Source: Rhodococcus pseudokoreensis
Lineage (GTDB): Bacteria; Actinomycetota; Actinomycetes; Mycobacteriales; Mycobacteriaceae
DNA: 64,000 nt
NCBI RefSeq assembly: GCF_017068395.1
Contig: NZ_CP070619.1
Location: forward strand, 6,820,001 to 6,884,000
Direction: 5' to 3'
Shown: in pieces, positions 36,313 through 45,129 of the stretch
Position numbering within the stretch: the first letter of the stretch is position 1
Layout: each line of letters opens with the position of its first letter
Translations under genes and position numbers: made by a program
Notes under the pieces: generated by a model
Databases searched by the model: none
Told to the model about the DNA's origin: nothing
What the model saw: only the letters and a program-made list of their open reading frames with translations

Positions 36313-38157
36313 GTGGGAAAAGCCTGGCGCAATCTGACTTCCGCGCGCCGTCAACCCAATCCACAACGCATCTACTACGATGAATCCATGGCAGAAATTG
36401 ACGCACAGCCCAAGTCTATTCAGATTCTATATGATTGGTATGTGTCGGGGAAGCTTCTTGTAAACCGGCGCTACCAGAGAAAATTAGTGTGGACGCTTGA
36501 AGAAAAAAGAGAACTGATTGAATCGATTCGAAACAACTATCCAATACCCTCCATTCTTCTGGCGGAGATGCCCGGAGGAAGGTACGAAATTATTGACGGT
36601 CTTCAGCGTTTATTCTCGATCTTTTCATTTATCGAAACCTCATACTCTACATCCGACGAGAAGTACTTTGACGTAGACGAATTTCCATCTGCAAAGCGTC
36701 GCTCCAATGAAGTTGTGTTTGAAAACTTCGAAGCTCTAGATAGGGTTTCTAGAGAAGAAGTTGTCACCATACTCGGGTATAGCGTACCGATATCGATTAT
36801 GCGCTCCACTACTGAATCTGAGATTAACGAAGTATTTAGGAGAATTAATACTTACGGTCGACAGCTGAGTGATCAGGAACGCAGGCAATCGGGGGTTCAA
36901 GACCCTTTCTCTAATATGATTAGGAAGATTGCATCATCTATTAGGGGTGACACGTCTGATGACTTGCTTCCGCTTGAGAAGATGCCGGAAATCAGCGTGG
37001 ACCTTCCAAAGACTCAGCACGGATACGGAATACAAGCCGATCAAACCTTCTGGGTTTCGGAGGGCATTCTACTCTCGACAGATCTCAGAGATAGTAAGGA
37101 TGAGCAATGCTTGGCAGACATCGCTGCCTGCATAGTTGGAGGGCAACTGATTGAGAGGTCGAAGGATGCTCTGGATCAAATCTATTCAATAGAAAGTCCT
37201 GAGAACGAACGAATCAAGAGTGCGCTGTCGTTTTATGGTGAAGAACGGCTGAAGGAAGAAATCGATCATTGCATCAACGAGATACGAACGGTCACGGCCT
37301 TCGGCACCTCCACTAAGATGAGAAATCTTCTCTTCTCAAAGAGGAGTAATAATGGGTTTCCCGCATTATTCACCACGATTGTAATAGCTATTCATCAAGT
37401 CTTGATAAACAAGAAGCGAAAGATCTCCGACTACGGTCAGCTTAAAAAGGGTCTGGAAAATCTTGATAAAAGGGTTGAAACGGGGCGTGGGTCGACGACT
37501 GTTGACGAAAGGAAGAAGAATATTTCGGCAATCGTCGGGTTGCTTGAGCCCCACACAGTTGAGGCGGACATATCATATGTTTATTCAAACCATTCGGCCG
37601 TCGATATTGACAATATTATTCAACGATCGGTTGTCGAAAGTTCGGGGTACGAGTTAAAGCAGGGACTTCTGACGCTATCTCCAAGGAACAGGTGCATCGA
37701 CCCGGGGATAATTGAAAAGGTGGCGAAGAATATTTGCGCAATCGCAAACAATGGTCCTAGTCACGATGGAACCATTATTATCGGAATTGCGGATAAGAAG
37801 GAAGATGCGCAGCAAGTTGAAAAAATTGACGCCGTAAGAGCAAGGGAGGTTGGCCAGAAATATGTCGTAGGAGTATCTAGGGAGGCGAAGTTTCTGGGTA
37901 AATCACCGGAGGAGTACTTTACGCTATGGAAAAATGGTATCAGAGATTCTGCGCTTAGTGACCCACTAAAGGCGGATGTTCTCTCAAGTTTCACCTGGAA
38001 CAACTACTACGGCTACGGGTTGATTGTTGTTATCGTGCCCAAGCAAAAGGCGATTTCGTTCTACGGAGACTATCCCTATATTCGAAGTGGCGACGAACTT
38101 CTGGAAGTTAGGATTCCGCGCGAAATCGCAGACGTGAGTTCCCGATTCTCGAAGTAA
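36313..38157 (+). CDS. DUF262 - AlbA_2 (Schlafen-type) fusion protein, likely acquired
   Basis: The 614-residue protein starts at GTG, eight bases after GGAG; ATG 36388 is an alternative. Residues about 50-205 are a DUF262 domain: NRRYQRKLVW, then IESIRNNYPIPSILL, IIDGLQRL at 93-100 and INEVFRRINTYGRQLSDQE near 180. DUF262 is found in GmrSD, SspE and related restriction proteins as a nucleotide-binding or nuclease-regulating module; the usual DGQQR is DGLQR here (Leu97). Residues about 440-600 match the AlbA_2 domain of Schlafen-like proteins: SSGYELKQ, CAIANNG, then GTIIIGIAD. No DUF1524 nuclease domain is present. Base composition is clearly AT-richer than every neighbour, with many rare codons, which points to recent transfer. 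No partner gene is next to it. An antiphage role is an inference. Confidence 0.78.
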   Translation: MGKAWRNLTSARRQPNPQRIYYDESMAEIDAQPKSIQILYDWYVSGKLLVNRRYQRKLVWTLEEKRELIESIRNNYPIPSILLAEMPGGRYEIIDGLQRLFSIFSFIETSYSTSDEKYFDVDEFPSAKRRSNEVVFENFEALDRVSREEVVTILGYSVPISIMRSTTESEINEVFRRINTYGRQLSDQERRQSGVQDPFSNMIRKIASSIRGDTSDDLLPLEKMPEISVDLPKTQHGYGIQADQTFWVSEGILLSTDLRDSKDEQCLADIAACIVGGQLIERSKDALDQIYSIESPENERIKSALSFYGEERLKEEIDHCINEIRTVTAFGTSTKMRNLLFSKRSNNGFPALFTTIVIAIHQVLINKKRKISDYGQLKKGLENLDKRVETGRGSTTVDERKKNISAIVGLLEPHTVEADISYVYSNHSAVDIDNIIQRSVVESSGYELKQGLLTLSPRNRCIDPGIIEKVAKNICAIANNGPSHDGTIIIGIADKKEDAQQVEKIDAVRAREVGQKYVVGVSREAKFLGKSPEEYFTLWKNGIRDSALSDPLKADVLSSFTWNNYYGYGLIVVIVPKQKAISFYGDYPYIRSGDELLEVRIPREIADVSSRFSK

Positions 38158-38518
38158 AGCCCCTAGGTGTTGCTGCGTCAGACCGTCGGGATTTTTCTGC
38201 GCCCGTCAACCGAACGCCCGCGACACCCATAGCACCCACGGTCGCGGCGACGTTGCGCTCTCGGAGGCTGGCTGCTCTGGCTTGCCGTGCGATTGTCGTT
38301 GCGACTGACGGTCTGAGTGTCGTGAACGTCGCGACCGGTGGTGAGGGACCAAGAGGCATACGTGATGGTCCAGCGATGACGGGAGCACTGAGATCTGTTG
38401 ATCTGTCGAAGCTCGGGCAGCAGTCGACCGTGGCGTGCGCAAGAATTACAGGCCGAGCCAAGTGCCTATGCGGGCGACGAGGAACCCGCACCTAGGGGCG
38501 TCGTTCGGAACGGAGCGG
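38158..38518. other. Noncoding gap holding an inverted repeat pair
   Basis: No credible gene is seen in these 361 nt. CCCCTAGGTG begins at 38160, three bases after the stop codon of the DUF262 gene, and its complement CACCTAGGGG is at 38489-38498. The pair brackets the gap between the AT-rich gene and pabC, so the region may mark an insertion scar. GC content returns to a level near, but below, the genome norm. Confidence 0.45.
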
Positions 38519-39178
38519 TTACGGCCGGAGGGTCGCGGGCAGTACGCCCTTGAGCGAACTCGTCACGGCCAGTGCCTCGGCGGCCAGGAGGTCGCTCGGC
38601 GTGAGAATCCGCTCCCGCATCAACCCGCGGTCGAGCTGCCACGACCGCTCGACACCCGGCAGGCATCCCGACGACAACGGCGGCGTCCACCAGACGCCGT
38701 CGATCCGGGCGGCGAGGTTCGCGATCGTGGTCTCGGTGACATGCCCGTGTTCGTTGACGAGCACGACGTCGTCGGCATCGGGATTGCGGTGACGCCTGCG
38801 GTCGTAGCGCTCGCGAAGCGTCGTCTTGTGCCCGAGGAGGATGTCGAGGGAGTCGACGGGCTCGTCGTCGAGGACGAGGGACACGCAGGCAGGCGCGACC
38901 GGGGGAGCGAAGACGTCGACGTCCACCCCGCCGTCGCGGTGCAGGCGCACCCGGACCCGGGCGGCTCCGGCGCACGACAGCTGGTGCGCGAGGTGGCGCC
39001 GGACCTCGCGTTCCCCGAATTCGTATCCGAGCACGGCGGCGGAGTGGGCCAGACGCGACAGGTGACGGTCGAGATGCCGCAAGCCCGTGCCGGGATCGTG
39101 ATACATCGTCTCCATCAGCTGAACCTCAGCTGCGTCGATCGTCGCGAGCCCCACTGCGGCGGACATGGAAGCGTTCAC
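38519..39178 (-). CDS. pabC: Class IV aminotransferase-fold protein, PabC-like (aminodeoxychorismate lyase)
   Basis: This 219-residue fold-type IV PLP protein is close to 4-amino-4-deoxychorismate lyase, which makes p-aminobenzoate for folate. It shows DPGTGLRHLDRHLSRL near the start, GHKTTLRERYDRR with the PLP Lys near residue 118, VLVNEHGHVTETTIANL and a late PPLSSGCLPGVERS. It is shorter than Escherichia coli PabC (269), as many actinobacterial versions are. Its GTG start overlaps the folP stop (GTGA), so the two folate genes are translated as a pair. D-amino-acid or branched-chain aminotransferase activity cannot be excluded from the fold alone, but the folP partner supports PabC. Confidence 0.78.
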   Translation of the reverse strand: MNASMSAAVGLATIDAAEVQLMETMYHDPGTGLRHLDRHLSRLAHSAAVLGYEFGEREVRRHLAHQLSCAGAARVRVRLHRDGGVDVDVFAPPVAPACVSLVLDDEPVDSLDILLGHKTTLRERYDRRRHRNPDADDVVLVNEHGHVTETTIANLAARIDGVWWTPPLSSGCLPGVERSWQLDRGLMRERILTPSDLLAAEALAVTSSLKGVLPATLRP

Positions 39179-40083
39179 AGGGCGGAGTCTCGATTCGGCA
39201 CGTGACTGGAGGTGGCGGGACCACGATATACGAGCGCGCGGTACACCGATAGGGCGTCCACGGTGGCGGCGACGTCGTGGACGCGCAGGATCGCCGCGCC
39301 GTTCTGGGCGGCGATGAGGGCGGCGGCGACGGATGCGGCTTGCCGGTGGTCGACATCGCGGCCGGTGATGGCGCCCAGCATGCCTTTGCGGGAGAGTCCG
39401 GCCATGACCGGAAGGCCGAGGTCGGCGATCTGCCGGAGTTCGGTGAGCAGTTGAAGGTTGTGGGTGAGGGTCTTGCCGAATCCGAAGCCGGGATCGAGCA
39501 GGATGTGCTCACTCGGGATTCCGGCCTCGAGACACGCCTGGAGGCGGGCGACGAGGAATCCCCGGACCTCGTGCACGACGTCCCGGTATCGCGGTGCGAC
39601 CTGCATCGTCGCCGGATCCCCGAGCATGTGCATCAGGCAGACCGGAACGTGCAGGTCCGCCGCGGCCTGCAGGGCGCCGGGCAGTCGCAGGGCGCGAACG
39701 TCGTTGATCATCGACGCACCGGCGGCGACGGCCTCGCGCATCACCTCGGGACGTGAGGTGTCGACCGAGATCGGCACGGACGTGTGCCGGGCGAGCGCCT
39801 GGACCACGGGAACCACCCGCTCGACCTCGTCGGACACCGACGGTGGTGTCGATCCGGGCCGGGTCGACTCCCCGCCGACGTCGAGGAGATCGGCACCCTC
39901 GGCGACGAGCGACAACCCGTGATCGACCGCCCGTGCGGGATCGCGGTAGCGGCCGCCGTCCGAGAACGAATCCGGGGTCGCGTTGACGATTCCGCAGACC
40001 AGGGGAATGTCGCGTGCGAGCGCCCCGAGCAGTCGCTCGGCGCCGGCCGTCGGGGGCGCGTGCAGGATCGAACGTGGGGGCAT
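39175..40083 (-). CDS. folP: Dihydropteroate synthase
   Basis: The 302-residue protein is DHPS: CGIVNATPDSFSDGG and LLDVGGESTRPGS near residues 30-77, SVDTSRPEVMREAV, ASMINDVRAL, MHMLGDPATMQ, and DPGFGFGKTLTHNL followed by GLSRKGMLG. It joins a pterin pyrophosphate with p-aminobenzoate to make dihydropteroate, the committed step of folate synthesis. It starts at ATG behind AAGGAGG. It lies behind soxG with a strong hairpin between them. Rhodococci usually carry a folP in the canonical folate operon, so this may be a second copy that raises tetrahydrofolate supply during demethylation. That copy-number idea is an inference. Confidence 0.9.
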   Translation of the reverse strand: MPPRSILHAPPTAGAERLLGALARDIPLVCGIVNATPDSFSDGGRYRDPARAVDHGLSLVAEGADLLDVGGESTRPGSTPPSVSDEVERVVPVVQALARHTSVPISVDTSRPEVMREAVAAGASMINDVRALRLPGALQAAADLHVPVCLMHMLGDPATMQVAPRYRDVVHEVRGFLVARLQACLEAGIPSEHILLDPGFGFGKTLTHNLQLLTELRQIADLGLPVMAGLSRKGMLGAITGRDVDHRQAASVAAALIAAQNGAAILRVHDVAATVDALSVYRALVYRGPATSSHVPNRDSAL

Positions 40084-40105
40084 GGTGCGAACCTCCTTGC
40101 AGAGA

Positions 40106-40144
40106 TCGGCCCGGGGTGCGCCGTCATGTCGCCCCCCGGGCCGA
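40106..40144 (-). terminator. Hairpin between the sox operon and folP
   Basis: An 11-bp perfect stem, TCGGCCCGGGG (40106-40116) with CCCCGGGCCGA (40134-40144), has a 17-nt loop. No T tract follows. On the minus strand it lies 11 nt after the soxG stop and 22 nt before the folP start, so it could end or attenuate transcripts from the sox operon. Confidence 0.65.
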
Positions 40145-40155
40145 GAACTGTCTCG

Positions 40156-40749
40156 TTACACGGGATCGACGCCGAATTCCTCGGCGGCGTCGATCAGCCA
40201 CGCCGCGAGATACCGGGCGAATGAGGCCCGTACCAGGATGCGGTAGTCGGTGCCCTGGTCGTCGAGTGCGATGAGGACGACACCGGCGAGGCCGAGCATG
40301 GTCTGCACGGCCGATCCCGGTCGGAACACTTTGGGGTGCAGGTCGATCGAGCAGCCCTTGGCCAGGATGTCGCGGGCGTGCGCCCCTGTGAGCCGGAGGG
40401 TGGTGCGTTGGGCGGAGACGTCGATGGCGGCGCCGCCGTGCGGGGTGACCGCGGCCCGCAGCGCCCCCTCGAGTTCCTCGGGGGACTGGGATCGTGTGGT
40501 GATCAGCCATTCCTGTGGGCCGAGCCAGACCGCGGCGACCGCGCCGTTGTCCACGCGGGTCGACGGTGTGGTGGGCAGGTCGACACCGAGCGCGGTGCCC
40601 GCCGCCGCTCCTCCGGGGCCGCTTGGGTCGACCCACAGGTCGACCATCGAGACGAACGGTTCCTCGGTGATGCGCACCGACTCGGGGAGCGCCGAGAACT
40701 TCTGGTCCCAGCCGTGCAGGGGGGACAGCGGGGTGAGGGTGTCAGCCAT
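40156..40749 (-). CDS. soxG: Sarcosine oxidase subunit gamma
   Basis: The 197-residue gamma subunit of heterotetrameric sarcosine oxidase starts at ATG and overlaps the end of soxA by 8 nt. The signature AVWLGPQEWLITT is present, as is DVSAQRTTLRLTGAHARDILAKGCSIDL (shown here by its parts DVSAQRTTLRL and DILAKGCSIDL). It belongs to the GcvT-like fold family and helps bind the folate-processing part of the complex. It follows soxB, soxD and soxA in the order B-D-A-G, the standard arrangement. Confidence 0.92.
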   Translation of the reverse strand: MADTLTPLSPLHGWDQKFSALPESVRITEEPFVSMVDLWVDPSGPGGAAAGTALGVDLPTTPSTRVDNGAVAAVWLGPQEWLITTRSQSPEELEGALRAAVTPHGGAAIDVSAQRTTLRLTGAHARDILAKGCSIDLHPKVFRPGSAVQTMLGLAGVVLIALDDQGTDYRILVRASFARYLAAWLIDAAEEFGVDPV

Positions 40750-43606
40750 CGCGACGTGCTCCTTCGGGATCGACGAGAACGGAACCGGTGACCTCCACGG
40801 CCACCAGGCGGCCGTCCACCGGGACGTGCAGGGTGTCACCGACGCGGGCTCGGCCGCCCTTGACGAGGGCGAGACCGAACGGGCGGCCGAGTTCGGCGCT
40901 GAGGTAGCTGGAGGTGACGTGCCCGAGCATCGGGACCGGCGCGGGTGGCAGGTTCCCGTCCAGTACCTCCTCGATGATCTGCGCGCCCTCGGGCAGCACG
41001 GTCTGCTTGTCGAGGGGCAGCAGTCCGACGAACTGCTTACGCAGCGGGTTCTGGTTCTCCTGCCGGCTGAAGGAGCGTTTGCCGACGAAGTCGAGTTTCT
41101 TCTTCGACACCGCCCAGCTCATTCCGAGATCCTGGGGGGTGACCGTGCCGTCGGTGTCCTGCCCGATGATCGGGTAGCCCTTCTCGGCGCGCAGGACGTG
41201 CATGGTCTCGGTGCCGTACGGGGTGATGTCGAACTTGTCGCCGGCGGCGATCAGGCGGGCCCAGACCGCGGGGGCGTGCCAGCCGTTGACGTTGACCTCG
41301 TAGGCGAGTTCGCCCGAGAAGCTGACCCGGGCGATGCGCACGTGGACGCCGGCGAGGGTGGTGTCGCGCCAGGCCATGAACGGGAACGCGTCGTTGGTGA
41401 CGTCGAGGTCGGGGAAGACCTCACCGATCACGTCACGCGATTTCGGTCCGACGACGGGGAACGTCGCCCACTGCTCGGTGACGGAGGTCAGCCGCACCTG
41501 CAGGTGGGGCCATTCGGTCTGGAGCCATTCCTCCATCCAGTCGAGGATCTTCGCGGCGCCGCCGGTGGTGGTGAACACCTGGTAGCGGTCGTCGGCCAGG
41601 CGCATCACGGTGCCGTCGTCGATGACCATGCCGTCGACGCCGCACATGAGTCCGTAGCGGACCATGCCGACCTTGAGGGTGCTCATCATGTTCGTGTAGA
41701 GCATGTCGAGCAGCACCCCGGCGTCGGGTCCCTGGACGTCGATCTTGCCGAGGGTCGAGCCGTCGAGGATGCCGATGCTGCGGCGGACGGCGGCGCATTC
41801 GCGGAGCACCGCGGTGTCCATGTCCTCCCCGGGCTGCGGGTAGTAGCGGGGACGCTTCCACTGGCCGACGTCCTCGAACACCGCGCCGCGGCCGACGTGC
41901 CAGTCGTGCAGGGCGGTGACCCGTTCGGGGTCGAAGAGGGCGCCGCGACTGCGGCCGGCGAGGGCGGCGAACGCGACCGGGGTGTACGGGGGCCGGAACG
42001 TGGTGGTGCCGAGGGTCTCGATCGGGCGGCCGAGGAGTTCGGCGGTGATGCCGGAGGAGATCACACCCGACGTCTTGCCCTGGTCGTGGGCGGTGCCGAT
42101 GGTCGTGTAGCGCTTGATGTGTTCCATCGACGTCATCCCGGCGCCGACCGCGCGGGCGAGGTCGGCGACCGTCGCGTCGCGCTGGACGTCGACGAACTGG
42201 GTGTCCTGTCCCGCGGGGTCGGGCACCCGCCAGAGCACCAGGGGCTTCGTCGTCTCGGGTGCGGCGGAGGCTGCGGTGTCCGTGCGGTTCGGGGTGGGGG
42301 CGTCGAAGTCCAACGCGCCCACAATCGCCCGGCCCGCGCGCTCGCCGTCGTGCAGACACCCCGCCAGGTCGAAGATGCCGTTGGCGGAGCCGGCGACGGT
42401 GACGCCGTCGAGGTCCTCGCCGGGCACGAACGCGCCGAGGTTCTCCTCGTAGCGGAGCTTGCCGCGGGCCTGGGAGAACAGGTGCACGGCCGGGTTCCAG
42501 CCGCCGCTGACGAGCAGTGCGTCGCAGGCGAGCGGGACCGCGGTGCCGGTGTCGTCGCCGCGGGAGGTGACGAGGGCGTGGCTGACCCGGCCGTTGCCGC
42601 GGGTGCCGGACACCACGGATCCGGTGCGGACGGGAATCCCGCGCACCTCGCATTCGGCCAGCAGGACGGCGGGGGCGGTGTCGCGGGCCTCGACGATCGC
42701 GTTGATGCGGACACCGGCGTCGTGCAGGTCGATCGCCGCCTGGTACGCACTGTCGTTGGTGGTGAACACGACGGCCTGCTCACCGACCTTGACGCCGTAG
42801 CGGTGCAGGAAGGTGCGGGCACCGTGGGCGAGCATGATCCCGGGGCGGTCGTTGTCGGTGAACACGACGGGACGCTCGTGCGCACCGGCGGCGACGAGGA
42901 TGTGCCGGGCCCGGATCCGCCAGACACGCTGGCGGCTCAGGGCGGCCGGGGCCTGGCCACCGAGGTGGTCGGTGCGACGCTCCAGGGCGAGGACGAAGCC
43001 GTCGTCGTAGTGGCCGAACGCGGTGGTGCGCTGCAGGTGCAACACGTCCGGGTACGTCGCGAGTTCGGCGACCGCGGCCGCGACCCAGTCGAGAGCGGGA
43101 GCGTCGTCGATCAGATCCGTGCTGCCGAGCAGGTCGCCGCCGGCTTCGCTCTGCTCGTCGACGAGGACGACCCGCGCACCGGCCCGGGCTGCGGTGAGCG
43201 CGGCGGCGAGACCGGCCGGGCCGGCGCCGGCGACCAGGAGGTCGGTGTGGACGTGTTTGGCGTCGTATTTCGCCGAATCCGGGATGGTCGCGAGACGTCC
43301 CTGACCGGGGATGCCGCGGGCGACGAGGCCGTCGAACAACTCGATGGTGGTGGCGAGCAGCATCGGCTCGGGAAACGGCTCCTCGATCTGCACGAGGCCG
43401 CCGGTGTCCTCGGCCCAGGCGGCGGTGATGCCGCGGGGGCGGCCGAGCTTGATGCTGGTGGTGACCTGGTGGACGCCGTTCGCGAGCAGCGCCGAACCGA
43501 GCGTGTCTCCGGGGTGACCGGTCAGTTCCCGGCCGTCGAACGTGAAGGTGTAGGAGGTGTCGCGGTCGAGGCGACCGCCCTGGCGGGTGCGGAAGGGTGC
43601 GTTCAC
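40742..43606 (-). CDS. soxA: Sarcosine oxidase subunit alpha
   Basis: The 954-residue alpha subunit holds an N-terminal 2Fe-2S-like or ubiquitin-like segment (residues 10-100, DRDTSYTFTFDGREL), an NAD-binding Rossmann region with DLLVAGAGPAGLAAALTAARAG, and a C-terminal aminomethyltransferase-like domain from about residue 580 that binds tetrahydrofolate (late motif ELAYEVNVNGW). Together the complex oxidises sarcosine to glycine and passes the methyl group to tetrahydrofolate, with hydrogen peroxide as the by-product. The start is GTG 43606, which overlaps the soxD stop (GTGA). Confidence 0.93.
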   Translation of the reverse strand: MNAPFRTRQGGRLDRDTSYTFTFDGRELTGHPGDTLGSALLANGVHQVTTSIKLGRPRGITAAWAEDTGGLVQIEEPFPEPMLLATTIELFDGLVARGIPGQGRLATIPDSAKYDAKHVHTDLLVAGAGPAGLAAALTAARAGARVVLVDEQSEAGGDLLGSTDLIDDAPALDWVAAAVAELATYPDVLHLQRTTAFGHYDDGFVLALERRTDHLGGQAPAALSRQRVWRIRARHILVAAGAHERPVVFTDNDRPGIMLAHGARTFLHRYGVKVGEQAVVFTTNDSAYQAAIDLHDAGVRINAIVEARDTAPAVLLAECEVRGIPVRTGSVVSGTRGNGRVSHALVTSRGDDTGTAVPLACDALLVSGGWNPAVHLFSQARGKLRYEENLGAFVPGEDLDGVTVAGSANGIFDLAGCLHDGERAGRAIVGALDFDAPTPNRTDTAASAAPETTKPLVLWRVPDPAGQDTQFVDVQRDATVADLARAVGAGMTSMEHIKRYTTIGTAHDQGKTSGVISSGITAELLGRPIETLGTTTFRPPYTPVAFAALAGRSRGALFDPERVTALHDWHVGRGAVFEDVGQWKRPRYYPQPGEDMDTAVLRECAAVRRSIGILDGSTLGKIDVQGPDAGVLLDMLYTNMMSTLKVGMVRYGLMCGVDGMVIDDGTVMRLADDRYQVFTTTGGAAKILDWMEEWLQTEWPHLQVRLTSVTEQWATFPVVGPKSRDVIGEVFPDLDVTNDAFPFMAWRDTTLAGVHVRIARVSFSGELAYEVNVNGWHAPAVWARLIAAGDKFDITPYGTETMHVLRAEKGYPIIGQDTDGTVTPQDLGMSWAVSKKKLDFVGKRSFSRQENQNPLRKQFVGLLPLDKQTVLPEGAQIIEEVLDGNLPPAPVPMLGHVTSSYLSAELGRPFGLALVKGGRARVGDTLHVPVDGRLVAVEVTGSVLVDPEGARRDG

Positions 43607-43881
43607 GATATCGTCGGCTTCTGCTCGTCCAAGCGGTACACGCTGTGGAATCGGTAGGTGGCGGTGTCTCGTACGGCGTTGAACCAGCGCCTGCAGCCGG
43701 CGCTGTGGTTCCATCGTTCCGCGAACAGACCTTTCGGGTTCGCGCGGAAGAACACGAAGTGCGCCCATTCCTCGTCGGTCAGCGACTGCGGATCTTCCGG
43801 GTACACGACGTGGGCTTCGCCGCCGTAGTGGAACTCGGTTTCCTCACGGGACCCGCACCACGGGCATTCGATGAGTTGCAT
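43603..43881 (-). CDS. soxD: Sarcosine oxidase subunit delta
   Basis: The 92-residue delta subunit has the zinc-ribbon start QLIECPWCGSREETEF with the CPWC pair, a late AGCRRWF supplying a third Cys and nearby His residues (EFHYGGEAH and RWNHSAGC). The pattern VYPEDPQSLTDEEW and FFRANPKGLFAERWNH is specific to soxD. The subunit is required for assembly of the heterotetramer. Confidence 0.94.
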   Translation of the reverse strand: MQLIECPWCGSREETEFHYGGEAHVVYPEDPQSLTDEEWAHFVFFRANPKGLFAERWNHSAGCRRWFNAVRDTATYRFHSVYRLDEQKPTIS

Positions 43882-43893
43882 TGTGGCTCCTGG

Positions 43894-45129
43894 TTAGTGG
43901 GCGACGGCCGCAGCGCCGTGCTCGTCGACGAGGGCGCCGGTGACGAACCGGTCGAGGCTGAACGGCGCGATGTATTCGTGCGGTTCGTCGTTCGCGAGGG
44001 TGTCCGCGAGGCACCAGCCCAACCCGGGGGTGGCCTTGAAACCGCCGGTGCCCCACCCGCCGTTGAGATACACGTTGTCGTAGGGGGTGCGGCCGACGAT
44101 CGGGGAGGCGTCGGGGCAGGTGTCGACGATGCCGCCCCAGGTGCGCAGCAGATGCGCCCGGGCGAACACCGGGAACAACTCCACCGCCGCCGCCATCTGG
44201 CGTTCGATGATGTGGAACGCGCCGCGCTGGCCGTAGCCGTTGTAGGAGTCGACACCGGCGCCCATCACCAGTTCCCCCTTGTGCGCCTGGGAGACGTACA
44301 CGTGGATGGCGTTGGACATCACGATCGTCGGGTGCACCGGTTCGAGCAGTTCGGAGACCAGGGCTTGGAGCGGGTGCGACTGCAGGGGGGTGCGGATGCC
44401 GAGCATGTCGGTCAGGGTGGAGGTGTGTCCGGCGGCGCAGAGCGCGACCTGCCCGGTGGCGATGTCGCCGCGGGTGGTGCGGACCCCGGTGACCTTGTTG
44501 CCGTCGGTGACGAAGCCGGTGACCTCACAGTTCTGGATGATGTCGATGCCGGCCTGGTCGGCGCGGCGGGCGAATCCCCAGGCCACGTAGTCGTGCTTGG
44601 CGATCCCGGCCCGCGGCTGGTAGGTGGCGCCGAGCACCGGGTAGCGGATGTCGCTCGAGATGTTCACCAGCGGGCACAGCTTCTTGACCTCGTCGGGTCC
44701 GACCCATTCGGCGTCGACGCCGTTGAGTTTGTTGGCCTCGACCCGGCGGACGCTGTCGCGGACGTCCTGGAGGCTGTGCGCGAGGTTGAGGACGCCGCGC
44801 TGGCTGAACAGGATCGGGTAGTCGAGGTCCTCCTCGAGGCCCTCCCACAGTTTCAGGGCGTGCTCGTAGATGCGGGTGCTCTCGTCCCACAGGTAGTTCG
44901 ACCGGATCAACGTGGTGTTGCGGGCCATGTTCCCGCCCGCGAGCCACCCCTTTTCCAGGACGGCGACGTTGGTGATGCCGTGATTCTTGGCGAGGTAGTG
45001 GGCGGTGGCGAGGCCGTGGCCGCCGCCGCCGACGATCACGATGTCGTAGGACTTCTTCGGTTCCGGGTTACGCCACAGGAAGTCCGGGTGGTCGGGCAGG
45101 TGCGCGCCGGGCGGCTGGGTGGCACTCAT
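43894..45129 (-). CDS. soxB: Sarcosine oxidase subunit beta
   Basis: The 411-residue beta subunit is the FAD- and FMN-carrying, DAAO-fold part that dehydrogenates sarcosine. Dinucleotide-binding [19 protein letters not shown] lies at residue 28, followed by [16 protein letters not shown]. The C-terminal [15 protein letters not shown] and [17 protein letters not shown] are typical of soxB. It starts at an ATG overlapping the glyA stop (ATGA), so glyA and soxB are coupled. Length matches soxB of Corynebacterium and Arthrobacter (about 405). Confidence 0.94.
   Translation of the reverse strand: MSATQPPGAHLPDHPDFLWRNPEPKKSYDIVIVGGGGHGLATAHYLAKNHGITNVAVLEKGWLAGGNMARNTTLIRSNYLWDESTRIYEHALKLWEGLEEDLDYPILFSQRGVLNLAHSLQDVRDSVRRVEANKLNGVDAEWVGPDEVKKLCPLVNISSDIRYPVLGATYQPRAGIAKHDYVAWGFARRADQAGIDIIQNCEVTGFVTDGNKVTGVRTTRGDIATGQVALCAAGHTSTLTDMLGIRTPLQSHPLQALVSELLEPVHPTIVMSNAIHVYVSQAHKGELVMGAGVDSYNGYGQRGAFHIIERQMAAAVELFPVFARAHLLRTWGGIVDTCPDASPIVGRTPYDNVYLNGGWGTGGFKATPGLGWCLADTLANDEPHEYIAPFSLDRFVTGALVDEHGAAAVAH

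Noticed and set aside
40250..43657. 1135-codon plus-strand frame opposite soxG and soxA
   Set aside because: Opposite strand of clearly recognised sarcosine oxidase genes; composition is Gly/Val/Asp-rich without motifs.
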